From: an uncultured Clostridia bacterium
GTDB taxonomy: Bacteria > Bacillota > Clostridia > Oscillospirales > Ruminococcaceae
Direction of reading: 5' to 3'
NCBI GenBank assembly: GCA_937871145.1
Contig: CALMXN010000110.1
Span: 1-9,844, forward strand
DNA length: 9,844 nt
Shown here: one piece after another, positions 1 to 7,070 of the stretch
Numbering within the stretch: the first letter of the stretch is position 1
Layout: each line of letters opens with the position of its first letter
Position numbers and translations under genes: made by a program
The notes under the pieces: generated by a model
Databases searched by the model: none
Told to the model about the DNA's origin: nothing
Seen by the model: only the letters and a program-made list of their open reading frames with translations

Positions 1-184
1 TAATAATTTTACATTTTTTCCTATTTTATTCCGACACGATTCCTTTTATATATATGCTCATATTAATATATTATAAATTTTCGTTCATAAAATATCAATA
101 TCTAATACAAAATTTCTATAATTATTATAATATTATCAATTGCTAATTGTTAATATGTGCTAAAAATAATATATTTTTAACATA
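1..184. other. AT-rich non-coding region downstream of spoIVB
   Basis: No credible gene is visible here. The stretch is extremely AT-rich. An imperfect A/T hairpin (133-141 pairing with 145-153, loop GCT, one mismatch) lies just past the spoIVB stop. It has no good U-tract on the minus strand, so it would be at best a weak terminator. In many Clostridia spo0A follows spoIVB; if so here, its gene would lie to the left of base 1. That is inference from gene order in related organisms. Confidence 0.4.
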
Positions 185-1405
185 TTATGCCGCGTTATCT
201 GCCAGTTTTCGTGTATAGTTATACATGGTTTCTGAAAAAATTCCATAACCTCTTGTCGGATCATTTACAAAAACGTGTGTTACCGCACCGACAATTTTGC
301 CATTCTGGATAATAGGACTGCCACTCATGCCCTGAAGTATACCACCTGCCTGCTCAAGAAGTTCAGTGTCAGTAATTTTAATTATCATATTCTTTGACAG
401 TTCATTACCTTTAAAATCAACCTTTTCTATTTCAATTTCATATTCCTTTGGGGTATTACCTTTTAAGGTAGTGAGAATTGTAGCTTTCCCTTTTTTAACT
501 TCCTGCTTATATGCTATCGGCATCGAATATGACTTGTTTGGAGGGGAATCAAGCTCGCCGAACAAACCTGACTGATTATTTAAAAGTAAGCTTCCCATTG
601 AGAAAGATGAAATGAATGAGCCGACAAGCTCACCAGGCTGACCTGATCTACCTTTATTAAGTCCGTTGATTGTCACTGGTACTACCTCACCTGAATGGAG
701 AGGCAGAATTTCACCGGTATCAACGTCACAGACAGGGTGTCCGAGTCCGCCGAACATTTTTGTGTTCGGATCATAAAAAGTAATTGTTCCAATTCCAGCT
801 GAGCTGTCACGAACCCACATACCACTTTTATAGCAGGAATCTGAAAGCGAATATTTTGGCAAAACTTCAAAAGTAAGAAGCTTCGAATTTCGTTTTACAT
901 TTATAACAAGCTTTTCGCCCTGACTTCTCATGACAGCGTCAGCTATTGATTCCTTTGACGTGATTTTGTTACCGTTAATTGATACAATGATATCTCCTGC
1001 CTTTATTCCGCTTTTTTCAGCAGGGCTTATGTTACCTTCACAGCAATCGACTTCTGATAGTCCGATTACCATTACACCTTCAGTAATAAGCTTTATCCCG
1101 AATGGATTTCCGCCAGGAATAACAAGTGGCGCGTCAACATTTCTTACACTTACTTCTTTTATCGGAACAACCCCGAATAGTTTCAGCGTAACCTTTGAGC
1201 CCATTACTCCTTTGTCACCAAAGCTTGCGGGCGTTACATTGTTTCCCTTTGACTTTATGTCAAAAGCGCAGGATAGTTCGAGCCTGCTACCATTACTAAC
1301 ATAATAGCTGTTTGGCAGATAATAAATATAGTATCCTGTAAGAGCACTTACTAAAACAATTGCTAAAATTATAAATGCTGAAAATGTGCGAACAATCCTT
1401 CTCAT
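185..1405 (-). CDS. spoIVB: SpoIVB-type S55 serine peptidase (stage IV sporulation protein B)
   Basis: This is a 406-residue forespore protease. In Bacillus, SpoIVB is secreted across the inner forespore membrane and cleaves SpoIVFA, triggering SpoIVFB to process pro-sigma-K. Visible here: an N-terminal membrane segment (residues about 4-30), a PDZ domain (about 100-180, with SGIKAGDIIVSING) and a C-terminal S55 domain. The likely triad is His223 (GGLGHPVCD), Asp346 (KITDTELL) and Ser361 (GGILQGMSGSPI); the 15-residue Asp-Ser spacing equals that of B. subtilis Asp363/Ser378. The closing motif THVFVNDPTRGYGIF is also typical. The frame is open up to 1474, but I place the start at 1405 because AAAGGAG sits 7 bases before that ATG and the protein then begins MRRIVRTF, normal for the family. 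The length is close to the roughly 425 residues of the Bacillus protein. The family call is secure; whether this strain sporulates is not shown. Confidence 0.96.
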   Translation of the reverse strand: MRRIVRTFSAFIILAIVLVSALTGYYIYYLPNSYYVSNGSRLELSCAFDIKSKGNNVTPASFGDKGVMGSKVTLKLFGVVPIKEVSVRNVDAPLVIPGGNPFGIKLITEGVMVIGLSEVDCCEGNISPAEKSGIKAGDIIVSINGNKITSKESIADAVMRSQGEKLVINVKRNSKLLTFEVLPKYSLSDSCYKSGMWVRDSSAGIGTITFYDPNTKMFGGLGHPVCDVDTGEILPLHSGEVVPVTINGLNKGRSGQPGELVGSFISSFSMGSLLLNNQSGLFGELDSPPNKSYSMPIAYKQEVKKGKATILTTLKGNTPKEYEIEIEKVDFKGNELSKNMIIKITDTELLEQAGGILQGMSGSPIIQNGKIVGAVTHVFVNDPTRGYGIFSETMYNYTRKLADNAA

Positions 1406-1801
1406 TATAATACTCCTTTTTTGTTGTTTGTCCTGTATTAATATCTGCACCTCAAAAGTAAATATCAATCCCAAAACAAGTATTATTTTCTTTGCATATT
1501 AACGAGAAAGACGTCAACATTACTAAAACAAGCGGTCTGATATACTTAAAAAAACTTCTGCCTTTTATGGAAATATAATTTATAAAAACAAGTTGCTTTT
1601 TATATTTTATGCGAACCTGTATATCTCAAAAATGCAATTATATTTTAGTATTGATATTATGAAAATTTTTATTCACTCTTTATTGCCTTGAAATTATTAT
1701 TTTAAAATTGCACGATCTTATGTAATAAAATTATTTTTACCAAAATATAAGATATTTCTTTGTATCGTTTTGTTATTATAACCAAAATTGCCTTTGGGTA
1801 C
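1406..1801. other. AT-rich divergent intergenic region
   Basis: Roughly 400 bases separate spoIVB (minus) from the promoter of the HAD gene (plus). Apart from the spoIVB ribosome binding site (about 1411-1419) and the candidate sigma-G-like promoter at 1646-1675, I see no open frame with a ribosome binding site, no strong hairpin and no recognisable RNA gene. Confidence 0.5.
1646..1675 (-). promoter_or_regulatory. Candidate sigma-G-like promoter for spoIVB
   Basis: On the minus strand TGAATA (1675-1670) is followed after exactly 17 bases by AATACTA (1652-1646). The forespore sigma-G consensus is close to TGAATA-N17/18-CATACTA, so this is a one-mismatch match. B. subtilis spoIVB is expressed from forespore promoters, which fits. 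The predicted start near 1640 leaves a leader of about 235 bases, which is unusually long, and such A/T motifs arise by chance in this kind of sequence. Confidence 0.4.
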
Positions 1802-1830
1802 TTGTGCAACTTCAATAAGGATGTTATAAT
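1802..1830 (+). promoter_or_regulatory. Sigma-A promoter with extended -10 for the HAD gene
   Basis: TTGTGC (1802-1807), a 17-base spacer and a perfect TATAAT (1825-1830) preceded by TGT, which forms an extended -10. Transcription should begin near 1837, giving a leader of about 24 bases that contains the ribosome binding site GAGAGG (1850-1855). Confidence 0.8.
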
Positions 1831-1860
1831 GCAGATAGATTGATATTCAGAGAGGTTATT

Positions 1861-2679
1861 ATGAAATTTAAGGTTCTTGTTCTTGACATCGATGGGACAC
1901 TTAACAATTCGAAAAAAGAAGTTTCGCCTAAAACAAAAAAAGCCATCACAGCCGCAATAAATAATGGTGTGACAGTTGTGTTAGCATCTGGCAGACCGAC
2001 CTGCGGAGTAATGCCTGTAGCAAATGAAATCGGGCTTGATAAGCTTGGCGGTTATATTCTATCCTTTAATGGTGGAAGAATTACGGACTGCAAAACAGGC
2101 GAAGTGATCTATGAAAAGGTAATCCCTCAATCAGATGTTTCTGAAATATATAATCTATCAAAAGAATTCGGCCTCAACATTCTTACATATTCCGACAACA
2201 ATATTATTTGTGAAAACTCAGATGAATTCCTGGAAATTGAATGTAAGATAAACAAAGTTAAATGCAAGACTGTTGACAGCCTCATTAAATATATCAAACA
2301 TGACGTACCTAAATTTCTTATGCTCGGAGACGGAAAATATTTAGAAAAAATCGAACCAAAAGTTTGCGAACGTCTCGGAAACAGATTCAACGCTTTTCGC
2401 TCTGAGCCATTCTTCCTTGAAATTATGCCAAAGAACATTGACAAAGCATATTCCCTTGGTAAGCTTCTTGACTATCTTGGTCTTACAAAAGATGAGATGA
2501 TTGCCTGTGGTGATGGCTTTAACGATGTATCGATGATTGAATATGCCGGCCTTGGTGTTGCTATGGGAAATGCACAGCCAGCCGTAAAAGCAGCAAGCAA
2601 CTATATTACGTTGTCAAATGATAATGACGGTATCGCACACGTCATAGAAAAATTTATAATGGACGAGCAAAGCGCTTAA
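1861..2679 (+). CDS. Cof-type HAD-superfamily phosphatase (HAD-IIB)
   Basis: A 272-residue cytoplasmic phosphatase of the Cof/YidA type, a family that removes phosphate from sugar phosphates, flavin mononucleotide and similar small molecules. All four HAD motifs are present: motif I DIDGT with nucleophile Asp9 and Asp11; motif II Ser43 in LASGRP; motif III Lys195 in NIDKAYSL; motif IV GDGFNDVSM with Asp218 and Asp222. The central part, about residues 80-185, is the C2-type cap that sets substrate choice, and it does not reveal the substrate. The start at 1861 is chosen over an upstream in-frame TTG (1840) because GAGAGG lies five bases before this ATG and the protein then begins MKFKVLVLDIDG as relatives do. 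It is a single-gene unit with its own promoter and terminator, converging on the GH9 gene. Confidence 0.93.
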   Translation: MKFKVLVLDIDGTLNNSKKEVSPKTKKAITAAINNGVTVVLASGRPTCGVMPVANEIGLDKLGGYILSFNGGRITDCKTGEVIYEKVIPQSDVSEIYNLSKEFGLNILTYSDNNIICENSDEFLEIECKINKVKCKTVDSLIKYIKHDVPKFLMLGDGKYLEKIEPKVCERLGNRFNAFRSEPFFLEIMPKNIDKAYSLGKLLDYLGLTKDEMIACGDGFNDVSMIEYAGLGVAMGNAQPAVKAASNYITLSNDNDGIAHVIEKFIMDEQSA

Positions 2680-2713
2680 CTTATTAAGATTTCTTCTTTG
2701 TCATTTTACATAA

Positions 2714-2747
2714 AAAAAACAACGTCACTTTTGTGGCGTTGTTTTTT
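2714..2747. terminator. Bidirectional rho-independent terminator
   Basis: A 15-bp stem (2714-2728 with 2733-2747, one G-T pair) closed by a TTTT loop. The 5' arm begins with A6 and the 3' arm ends with T6, so it works in both directions. It lies between the converging HAD gene (stop 2679) and GH9 gene (stop 2761) and should end both transcripts. Confidence 0.92.
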
Positions 2748-2760
2748 ATTGTTTATTATA

Positions 2761-4971
2761 TTATTTTTTTGCGTTTGCAAGTGCGAAGATAAGAGGAGAG
2801 TTCCAATAGATCGTTATTTCGTTGCAGGAATAGCTCTTTTCATCATCGACATAACATTTCGCCGGTGGTGTATCTCTCAGCACTACCTTTGCATATGGAT
2901 CTTCGAGTGCACTGTCAGGACCACCGACAAGCATACCCTTCATAGATTTTTTCAGGAATTGTGACGGTCTGTGGTGAGTTCCTTTTGGTGAAACATCACC
3001 AATACCTGTTACATAAGATGTAGACATCGGATTTGTTCCGAAAATATAGTTGATATTGTTTAATGCATTATCAATATTTTTGCTGTCAGCATTAATCTTA
3101 TTAGCCATAATGAGGAACATAGAATTATTAGCGACAACCATATTGCTTCCCCATGGATACTGTTCGCCTATTGAAACCTTATATCCGTCACTACTTATAT
3201 CGCTTATAATAAATCCGGCGTTTTCTTCAAATGCGTCCTTAACACTCTTATAGAAATCTTCACCGATCTTTGACTTGTCTGTTGAAAGAATAGCAAATTG
3301 TCCATATCCGCCGACATCAGCCCATCCAAGTCCGATATAACCGTAATTGTATATTTCCTTAAAATGATTGAGGTACTTAGCATCGCCTGTTACCTTGAAT
3401 AACTGTGCATCAGCCCACATCATTTCATCTACAAGACTTCCATCGCCGTATTCACCTGTCTTGATATCAGTTGGATTGCTAAAGGCAACAAGCTGTTTTC
3501 TATAACCAACATACTCCCATGCCTTCTTTGAAGCTGCAAGGCATTTTCCAGCAAATGCAGAATCTACATTCTTGTAGGTTTCATATGCAAGAGCCATTGA
3601 AGCTGCAAAATCAGCAGTAGCCGCATCTGATACCTTGCATACTATAAGCTGTTCTTTTTCATTTTCAGGCATAACGGTTCCAGGGAAGTCAGCACATGTT
3701 ACCTTATGATAAACTCCACCATTTGACTGGTTCTGCATTTTCATCATCCAGTTAAGCTCATAGCGAGCCTCATCAAGAATATCAGGAACTCCGTTTCCGC
3801 TTTCAGGGATTCCTAAATCATCACCGAATGCAGAAGAATTGAACTGATAAGCAAGCATAAGGTCAGCTACTGATTTTGCACCAGCAACAACATATCTTCC
3901 GTAGTCACCGGCATCGTGCCAGCCGCCTGAAACATCAATATAATCATTTGTTCCGTATATTTTTGCTTTTGTAGTATGGCAAGCCTTGTGAGCAAAATCA
4001 CCTGCATATTTTGCATCAAGATTTGTTCCGCATCTCTGCATATACAGCATTTTCAGAACATCTTTTGAAGCAGATGAATAAATATCATTACCTATTTCAA
4101 ATTCATATGACTTGCCAAGACTCTTTGTCTCGACATAATATTTACCTGATTCGGTTACCTTTGAAAAATCACCGTACCAGTTTGTTTCATCTGAGGTTTC
4201 GTTCTTGAAGCTCTTGCTGATTTTTCCTTTGTAAACTTGCTTTTTTGTTTCAGCATTTACTACCTGGAATTCCTTATCCTTCATTTTGCCTCTGAAAACT
4301 GCAATCTTCTCTGCGTTTGGAAGATAACCTACCTGATTGACATTTATATCACGAAGGTTAGGGTTTGGCGGAAGTTCAACCTTCTTGCTCTCATCAAGAA
4401 GTTTGATTGAAATATTATCAAAAGTTATAGTATGTGCTCCCAGTTTTGCTTTTGAATTTTTTGGCTGACCGAGATTCAAAGCGAAACGAGGTGCAGGGTC
4501 AGTATTTTCTATCATATCAAAATCGAGTGAATAGTTTTTCATTTCAGATGTTAAATTAGCGTCAAGCTTAGCGTAAGCGTGGTAATCCCCACCATTTATC
4601 TGAAGTCTTACTTCAATTGCTCTGTCAATTGTTGACTTTGCATCAAAAGAAATTCTGTACTTACAGCCCTGATTAATCTGATATGTATCCTGATAAATCT
4701 GTACTCCGTGTTCAACAGGACCGGTACTCGTAATGTCAACATTCATTGCCTTATCTGATGCCGAAACACTGCATTCTCCACCATTCAGGTATTTACTCCA
4801 TTTTAATGCACTGCCATCAGCAAAATCACCATCAATAATAAGTTCAGTAATCTTTGGCTTTTCTTCTTTTTTGTTGACTACAGAGCTTGTATCCTTCTTC
4901 TTTGGTTCGTCCTTACAAGCAACGAGAAGCAACATACAGAATGCCAAGAACAATGATAGAAATCTCTTCAT
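2761..4971 (-). CDS. GH9 family lipoprotein cellulase (CBM4/9-Ig-GH9)
   Basis: A 736-residue glycoside hydrolase acting on beta-1,4-glucans (endoglucanase or processive cellulase/cellodextrinase). Order: lipoprotein signal with lipobox LVAC (Cys19); charged linker to about 40; a beta-rich module resembling CBM4/9 (about 45-195); the Ig-like domain of GH9 enzymes (about 207-293, opening INVNQVGYLP); the (alpha/alpha)6 GH9 domain (about 298-736). Catalytic signatures are intact: WHDAGDYGRY with Asp353 and Asp356 (the latter the likely base), the GTHHRPS active-site loop (His666-Arg668), and the proton donor Glu718 in NEITIYWNSPLIF. The layout matches the CbhA/CelK/CelD group, but there is no dockerin or S-layer module. 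The enzyme is therefore probably tethered to the outer face of the membrane by lipid. The start at 4971 is supported by AGAGGA five bases upstream and by the signal peptide; an upstream ATG at 5001 would spoil it. Exact substrate is not certain. Confidence 0.95.
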   Translation of the reverse strand: MKRFLSLFLAFCMLLLVACKDEPKKKDTSSVVNKKEEKPKITELIIDGDFADGSALKWSKYLNGGECSVSASDKAMNVDITSTGPVEHGVQIYQDTYQINQGCKYRISFDAKSTIDRAIEVRLQINGGDYHAYAKLDANLTSEMKNYSLDFDMIENTDPAPRFALNLGQPKNSKAKLGAHTITFDNISIKLLDESKKVELPPNPNLRDINVNQVGYLPNAEKIAVFRGKMKDKEFQVVNAETKKQVYKGKISKSFKNETSDETNWYGDFSKVTESGKYYVETKSLGKSYEFEIGNDIYSSASKDVLKMLYMQRCGTNLDAKYAGDFAHKACHTTKAKIYGTNDYIDVSGGWHDAGDYGRYVVAGAKSVADLMLAYQFNSSAFGDDLGIPESGNGVPDILDEARYELNWMMKMQNQSNGGVYHKVTCADFPGTVMPENEKEQLIVCKVSDAATADFAASMALAYETYKNVDSAFAGKCLAASKKAWEYVGYRKQLVAFSNPTDIKTGEYGDGSLVDEMMWADAQLFKVTGDAKYLNHFKEIYNYGYIGLGWADVGGYGQFAILSTDKSKIGEDFYKSVKDAFEENAGFIISDISSDGYKVSIGEQYPWGSNMVVANNSMFLIMANKINADSKNIDNALNNINYIFGTNPMSTSYVTGIGDVSPKGTHHRPSQFLKKSMKGMLVGGPDSALEDPYAKVVLRDTPPAKCYVDDEKSYSCNEITIYWNSPLIFALANAKK

Positions 4972-5003
4972 ATTCGTCCTCTTTTCCAGTTTTATATACA
5001 TAA

Positions 5004-5032
5004 ATACTATCCCAAAAAAAAAATTATGTCAA
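5004..5032 (-). promoter_or_regulatory. Sigma-A promoter of the GH9 gene
   Basis: On the minus strand a perfect TTGACA (5032-5027), 17-base T-rich spacer, and TAGTAT (5009-5004). Start near 4997 gives a leader of about 26 bases with the ribosome binding site at about 4977-4981. This makes the GH9 gene an independent transcript although it lies downstream of trxA on the same strand. Confidence 0.85.
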
Positions 5033-5049
5033 TTAAATAACAAATTATT

Positions 5050-5063
5050 TGTAACCGATTACA
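5050..5063. promoter_or_regulatory. Candidate LacI-family operator upstream of the GH9 promoter
   Basis: TGTAACCGATTACA is a palindrome with one mismatched pair (6 of 7 pairs match) around a central CG, the typical form of LacI/GalR-family operators. Its centre is about 60 bases upstream of the predicted GH9 start and lies between the trxA terminator and the -35 box. No regulator gene of that family is in the window. An upstream position suits activation or looping better than simple blocking. Confidence 0.45.
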
Positions 5064-5083
5064 TATTTTTAGTAAATATAAAC

Positions 5084-5114
5084 AAAAAACTCCCCGTAAA
5101 TCTTACAGGGAGTT
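5084..5114 (-). terminator. Rho-independent terminator of the trx operon
   Basis: Minus-strand hairpin AACTCCC-T-GTAA, loop GAT, TTAC-G-GGGAGTT (one internal mismatch), followed by a T6 run. It begins six bases past the trxA stop and isolates the trx operon from the GH9 gene downstream. Confidence 0.9.
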
Positions 5115-5119
5115 AAAAT

Positions 5120-5431
5120 TTAAAATCCAAGCATTGTCTTGATTGCTTCTTTATTCTTTGCCCCGACTTCAATCTTTTCAATCTTACCATCTCTTATTAC
5201 AGCAAGTGTCGGGATGCTCATTACCTTGAACTGTGAAGCAAGATCAGGTTCTTCATCGACATTAACCTTGCAAACCTTTGCCTTGCCCTCAAGTTCTTCA
5301 GCAACATCTTCAACAATCGGTCCAACCATTCTGCAAGGGCCACACCATGGTGCCCAGAAGTCAACCAGTACAGGTAAATCAGACTTCATTACTTCTTGTT
5401 CGAAATTTTCATTTGTTATGTTTATTGCCAT
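5120..5431 (-). CDS. trxA: Thioredoxin
   Basis: A 103-residue cytoplasmic thioredoxin that reduces protein disulfides and passes electrons to enzymes such as ribonucleotide reductase and peroxiredoxins. The active site WCGPC has Cys30 and Cys33; the buried Asp24 (VDFWAPW) and the cis-proline Pro74 (SIPT) are in place, as is the C-terminal GAKNKE helix region. Length is standard for a single-domain thioredoxin. The start at 5431 is set by AAGGAGA eight bases upstream, inside the end of the upstream reductase gene. The first codons overlap the last 10 bases of that gene, so the two are surely co-transcribed and probably translationally coupled. The neighbouring CxxC flavoprotein is its likely reductase. 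Confidence 0.97.
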   Translation of the reverse strand: MAINITNENFEQEVMKSDLPVLVDFWAPWCGPCRMVGPIVEDVAEELEGKAKVCKVNVDEEPDLASQFKVMSIPTLAVIRDGKIEKIEVGAKNKEAIKTMLGF

Positions 5432-6303
5432 AATATCTTCTCCTTATTTTTATTCTTAATGTATTTAATTATACTCCTTGATGCGTGTGCTCCGTCGGAA
5501 ACCGCCTTTGCTATCTGAAGGAATCCACCTATTGCATCACCGGCAGAATACAGCCCTTCAATATTTGTCATATAATTTTCATCGACAATAATATTCTGAT
5601 TTTCAGTAAAAACGCCCATCTTCATTGCAAAATCAGAAGCTGAAGCTGTTCCTACTGCAACGAATACACCATCAACATCATAATTAGTATTTCCGGCAGT
5701 AATGCCTTTTATTTTATCATCACCATAAAATTCTGTGATTTTATCTGTGCATATTGGTACTCCCTGTGGAAGAAATTCAGTTGTTAGCTTCTTATCGTCT
5801 GTGAAAAGAATTATATCTTTTGTGAAATTACGAAGCTCGTTTAACTCATTCATTGCATAGTCACCGTTGCCGATAACTGCAATTTTTTTGTTCCGATAAA
5901 AAAATCCGTCACATACAGCACAGAAGGAAATCCCCTTGCCCTTGAATTCTTCAAAACCTTTTATATCAACACTTGTTCTTGATTTTCCTGTTGCAATAAG
6001 TACTGCTTTTGCCTCATATGTTTCGCTCACAGCACTAACAATAAAGTTTTCTTCCTTTGTGATTGAAGTTACTTCGTCCGTGACAACTTCAACCCCAAAG
6101 CTTTTTGCCTGAGCAATTCCTTTTTCAACAATCTTTTTTCCTGAAAGAGGTTCATCAAGACCATAGAAATTTTCAATTTTTTCACTTTTTTCAAGAGCAC
6201 CTAAGTCTTTTCCTATAACAAGGACATCAATACCCGCTCTTTTAAGATATATAGCGGCTGAAATTCCAGCCGGGCCTTTGCCTATTACAATGACATCTCT
6301 CAT
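5422..6303 (-). CDS. Thioredoxin-reductase-like flavoprotein, possibly not NADPH-dependent
   Basis: A 293-residue FAD enzyme expected to reduce the adjacent thioredoxin. FAD-binding GKGPAG starts at residue 8; the redox disulfide is Cys128-Cys131 in FCAVCDGFF; FAD-contacting YSAGDAIGG lies at 252-260. The second nucleotide-binding region is odd. A GxGxxA remnant (GNGDYA, 145-150) is kept, but the HRRxxxR motif that grips the NADPH 2'-phosphate is replaced by FTDDKKL (167-173). The usual RQ after the C-terminal GD motif is also changed (GFLQIAKA). Clostridial ferredoxin-dependent flavin thioredoxin reductases (FFTR) are short TrxR-like proteins next to trxA that have lost NADPH motifs. This protein could be one, or an NADH-using or donor-unknown relative. 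The start at 6303 has AGGAGG (6312-6317) eight bases upstream. I leave the symbol blank because trxB would imply NADPH use. Confidence 0.9.
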   Translation of the reverse strand: MRDVIVIGKGPAGISAAIYLKRAGIDVLVIGKDLGALEKSEKIENFYGLDEPLSGKKIVEKGIAQAKSFGVEVVTDEVTSITKEENFIVSAVSETYEAKAVLIATGKSRTSVDIKGFEEFKGKGISFCAVCDGFFYRNKKIAVIGNGDYAMNELNELRNFTKDIILFTDDKKLTTEFLPQGVPICTDKITEFYGDDKIKGITAGNTNYDVDGVFVAVGTASASDFAMKMGVFTENQNIIVDENYMTNIEGLYSAGDAIGGFLQIAKAVSDGAHASRSIIKYIKNKNKEKILWQ

Positions 6304-6323
6304 TTTCCTGTCCTCCTGATGCT

Positions 6324-6329
6324 ATTATA
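6324..6329 (-). promoter_or_regulatory. Candidate -10 box of the reductase-trxA operon
   Basis: A perfect TATAAT on the minus strand, in the 61-base gap between the regulator and the reductase gene. No -35 hexamer is seen at 16-18 bases, as is usual for activator-dependent promoters. The implied start (about 6317-6320) lies almost on the ribosome binding site, leaving a very short leader, which lowers confidence. The operon could equally be read through from the regulator gene. Confidence 0.35.
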
Positions 6330-6351
6330 TACAAAACAAATGGAAAGTTCT

Positions 6352-6364
6352 GTGACAAAATCAC
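6352..6364. promoter_or_regulatory. Candidate Crp/Fnr-type operator
   Basis: GTGA-CAAAA-TCAC, a perfect 4+4 inverted repeat immediately after the regulator's stop codon. The half-sites match Crp-type TGTGA, but the spacer is five, not the classical six. Its centre (6358) is about 38-41 bases upstream of the start implied by the TATAAT at 6324-6329, the position of class II Crp/Fnr activation. Confidence 0.35.
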
Positions 6365-7042
6365 TTAACTGCAAAAGCTTTCAAGCTTCTTTCTGTTTTC
6401 AATTTTTATACTTCCCCTTGCAAGAGATACTATACCGTCCAATGCAAAGTGCTTGAGGAGCCTTGTTACGACTTCTCTTGCAGTACCAATGTCGTTTGCT
6501 ATGAATTCGTGAGTCAGTTCAAGTGTATCTGTTCCCTCAAGTGAAGAATGTTCTCTTAAAAAGCACGCAAGCCTTTTTGCTGCCGAGCCGAAAACATACT
6601 GCTCAAAAACCCACATTACTTCAGAAAAACTTGCGGACATATGCTCAAGCGCAAAGTCCTTTACTGCAATGTTGGTTTCATCAAGTGCATTAAAAAGCGT
6701 CATAGGAAGAATTATTACCTGAGTTGGTTTTTCAGACATTATTGAGATAGCGGCATTGAAATTTTTTATTTTACAGGAAGCCGACATTATACATACATCA
6801 TAATCAAGGAGCCTGTATAATGTAATCTGCTTTCCCTCATCAGAATCTATAAAAGCACGAAGTTGCCCGCTCAAAACAAGAACAAGCCCGAGACACTCAC
6901 TGTCAGAGCTGTAGATAAGCTCACCACTTTTATAGCTCGTCCTGTATGATGATTCTTGTATTTCTTTCTTTTCCTTGTCAGAAAGACTGCTCCAGAAGGA
7001 AATGTTTTCGCCAAAAAACTTCAAATCGTTTTCTGAAAGCAT
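6365..7042 (-). CDS. Crp/Fnr-family transcriptional regulator
   Basis: A 225-residue DNA-binding regulator. The N-terminal part (about 10-130) is a cyclic-nucleotide-binding-type beta barrel, seen in YKSGELIY and LVLSGQLRAF. A dimer helix follows (about 130-165), then a Crp-type winged helix (about 172-215) whose recognition stretch is NDIGTAREVVTRLLKHF. There is no N-terminal Fnr cysteine cluster, so a classical Fnr [4Fe-4S] sensor is unlikely. Two cysteines, Cys84 and Cys90, lie in DVCIMSASCKI inside the sensor domain. This C-x5-C pattern resembles what I recall from clostridial members and could sense redox state. The gene is just upstream of the reductase and thioredoxin genes on the same strand, which suggests it controls them. 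Its start at 7042 follows GGGGTGA. The ligand is unknown. Confidence 0.92.
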   Translation of the reverse strand: MLSENDLKFFGENISFWSSLSDKEKKEIQESSYRTSYKSGELIYSSDSECLGLVLVLSGQLRAFIDSDEGKQITLYRLLDYDVCIMSASCKIKNFNAAISIMSEKPTQVIILPMTLFNALDETNIAVKDFALEHMSASFSEVMWVFEQYVFGSAAKRLACFLREHSSLEGTDTLELTHEFIANDIGTAREVVTRLLKHFALDGIVSLARGSIKIENRKKLESFCS

Positions 7043-7070
7043 AACTTCACCCCACTTTCTAATTTATTTA

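Noticed and set aside
29..36. Spo0A-box-like TTCCGACA downstream of spoIVB
   Set aside because: It differs from the consensus, and the gene it would control is outside the window; a single short match is not enough.
930..1304. Open frame of 124 codons on the plus strand
   Set aside because: It lies wholly opposite spoIVB, has no ribosome binding site, and its sequence mirrors the antisense of a conserved protein.
1406..1474. N-terminal extension of SpoIVB to an ATG at 1474
   Set aside because: A strong AAAGGAG precedes the internal ATG at 1405, and the extension would place 23 polar residues before the normal membrane anchor.
1840..1860. Upstream TTG start adding seven residues to the HAD protein
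   Set aside because: The ribosome binding site GAGAGG (1850-1855) lies after this TTG and just before the ATG at 1861, and the added residues are not family-like.
2698..2964. Open frame of 88 codons on the plus strand
   Set aside because: It begins in the terminator region and runs through the antisense of the conserved GH9 C-terminus.
4733..5116. Open frame of 127 codons on the plus strand opposite the GH9 start
   Set aside because: It covers the antisense of the lipoprotein signal, the GH9 promoter and the trx terminator; no ribosome binding site or family match.
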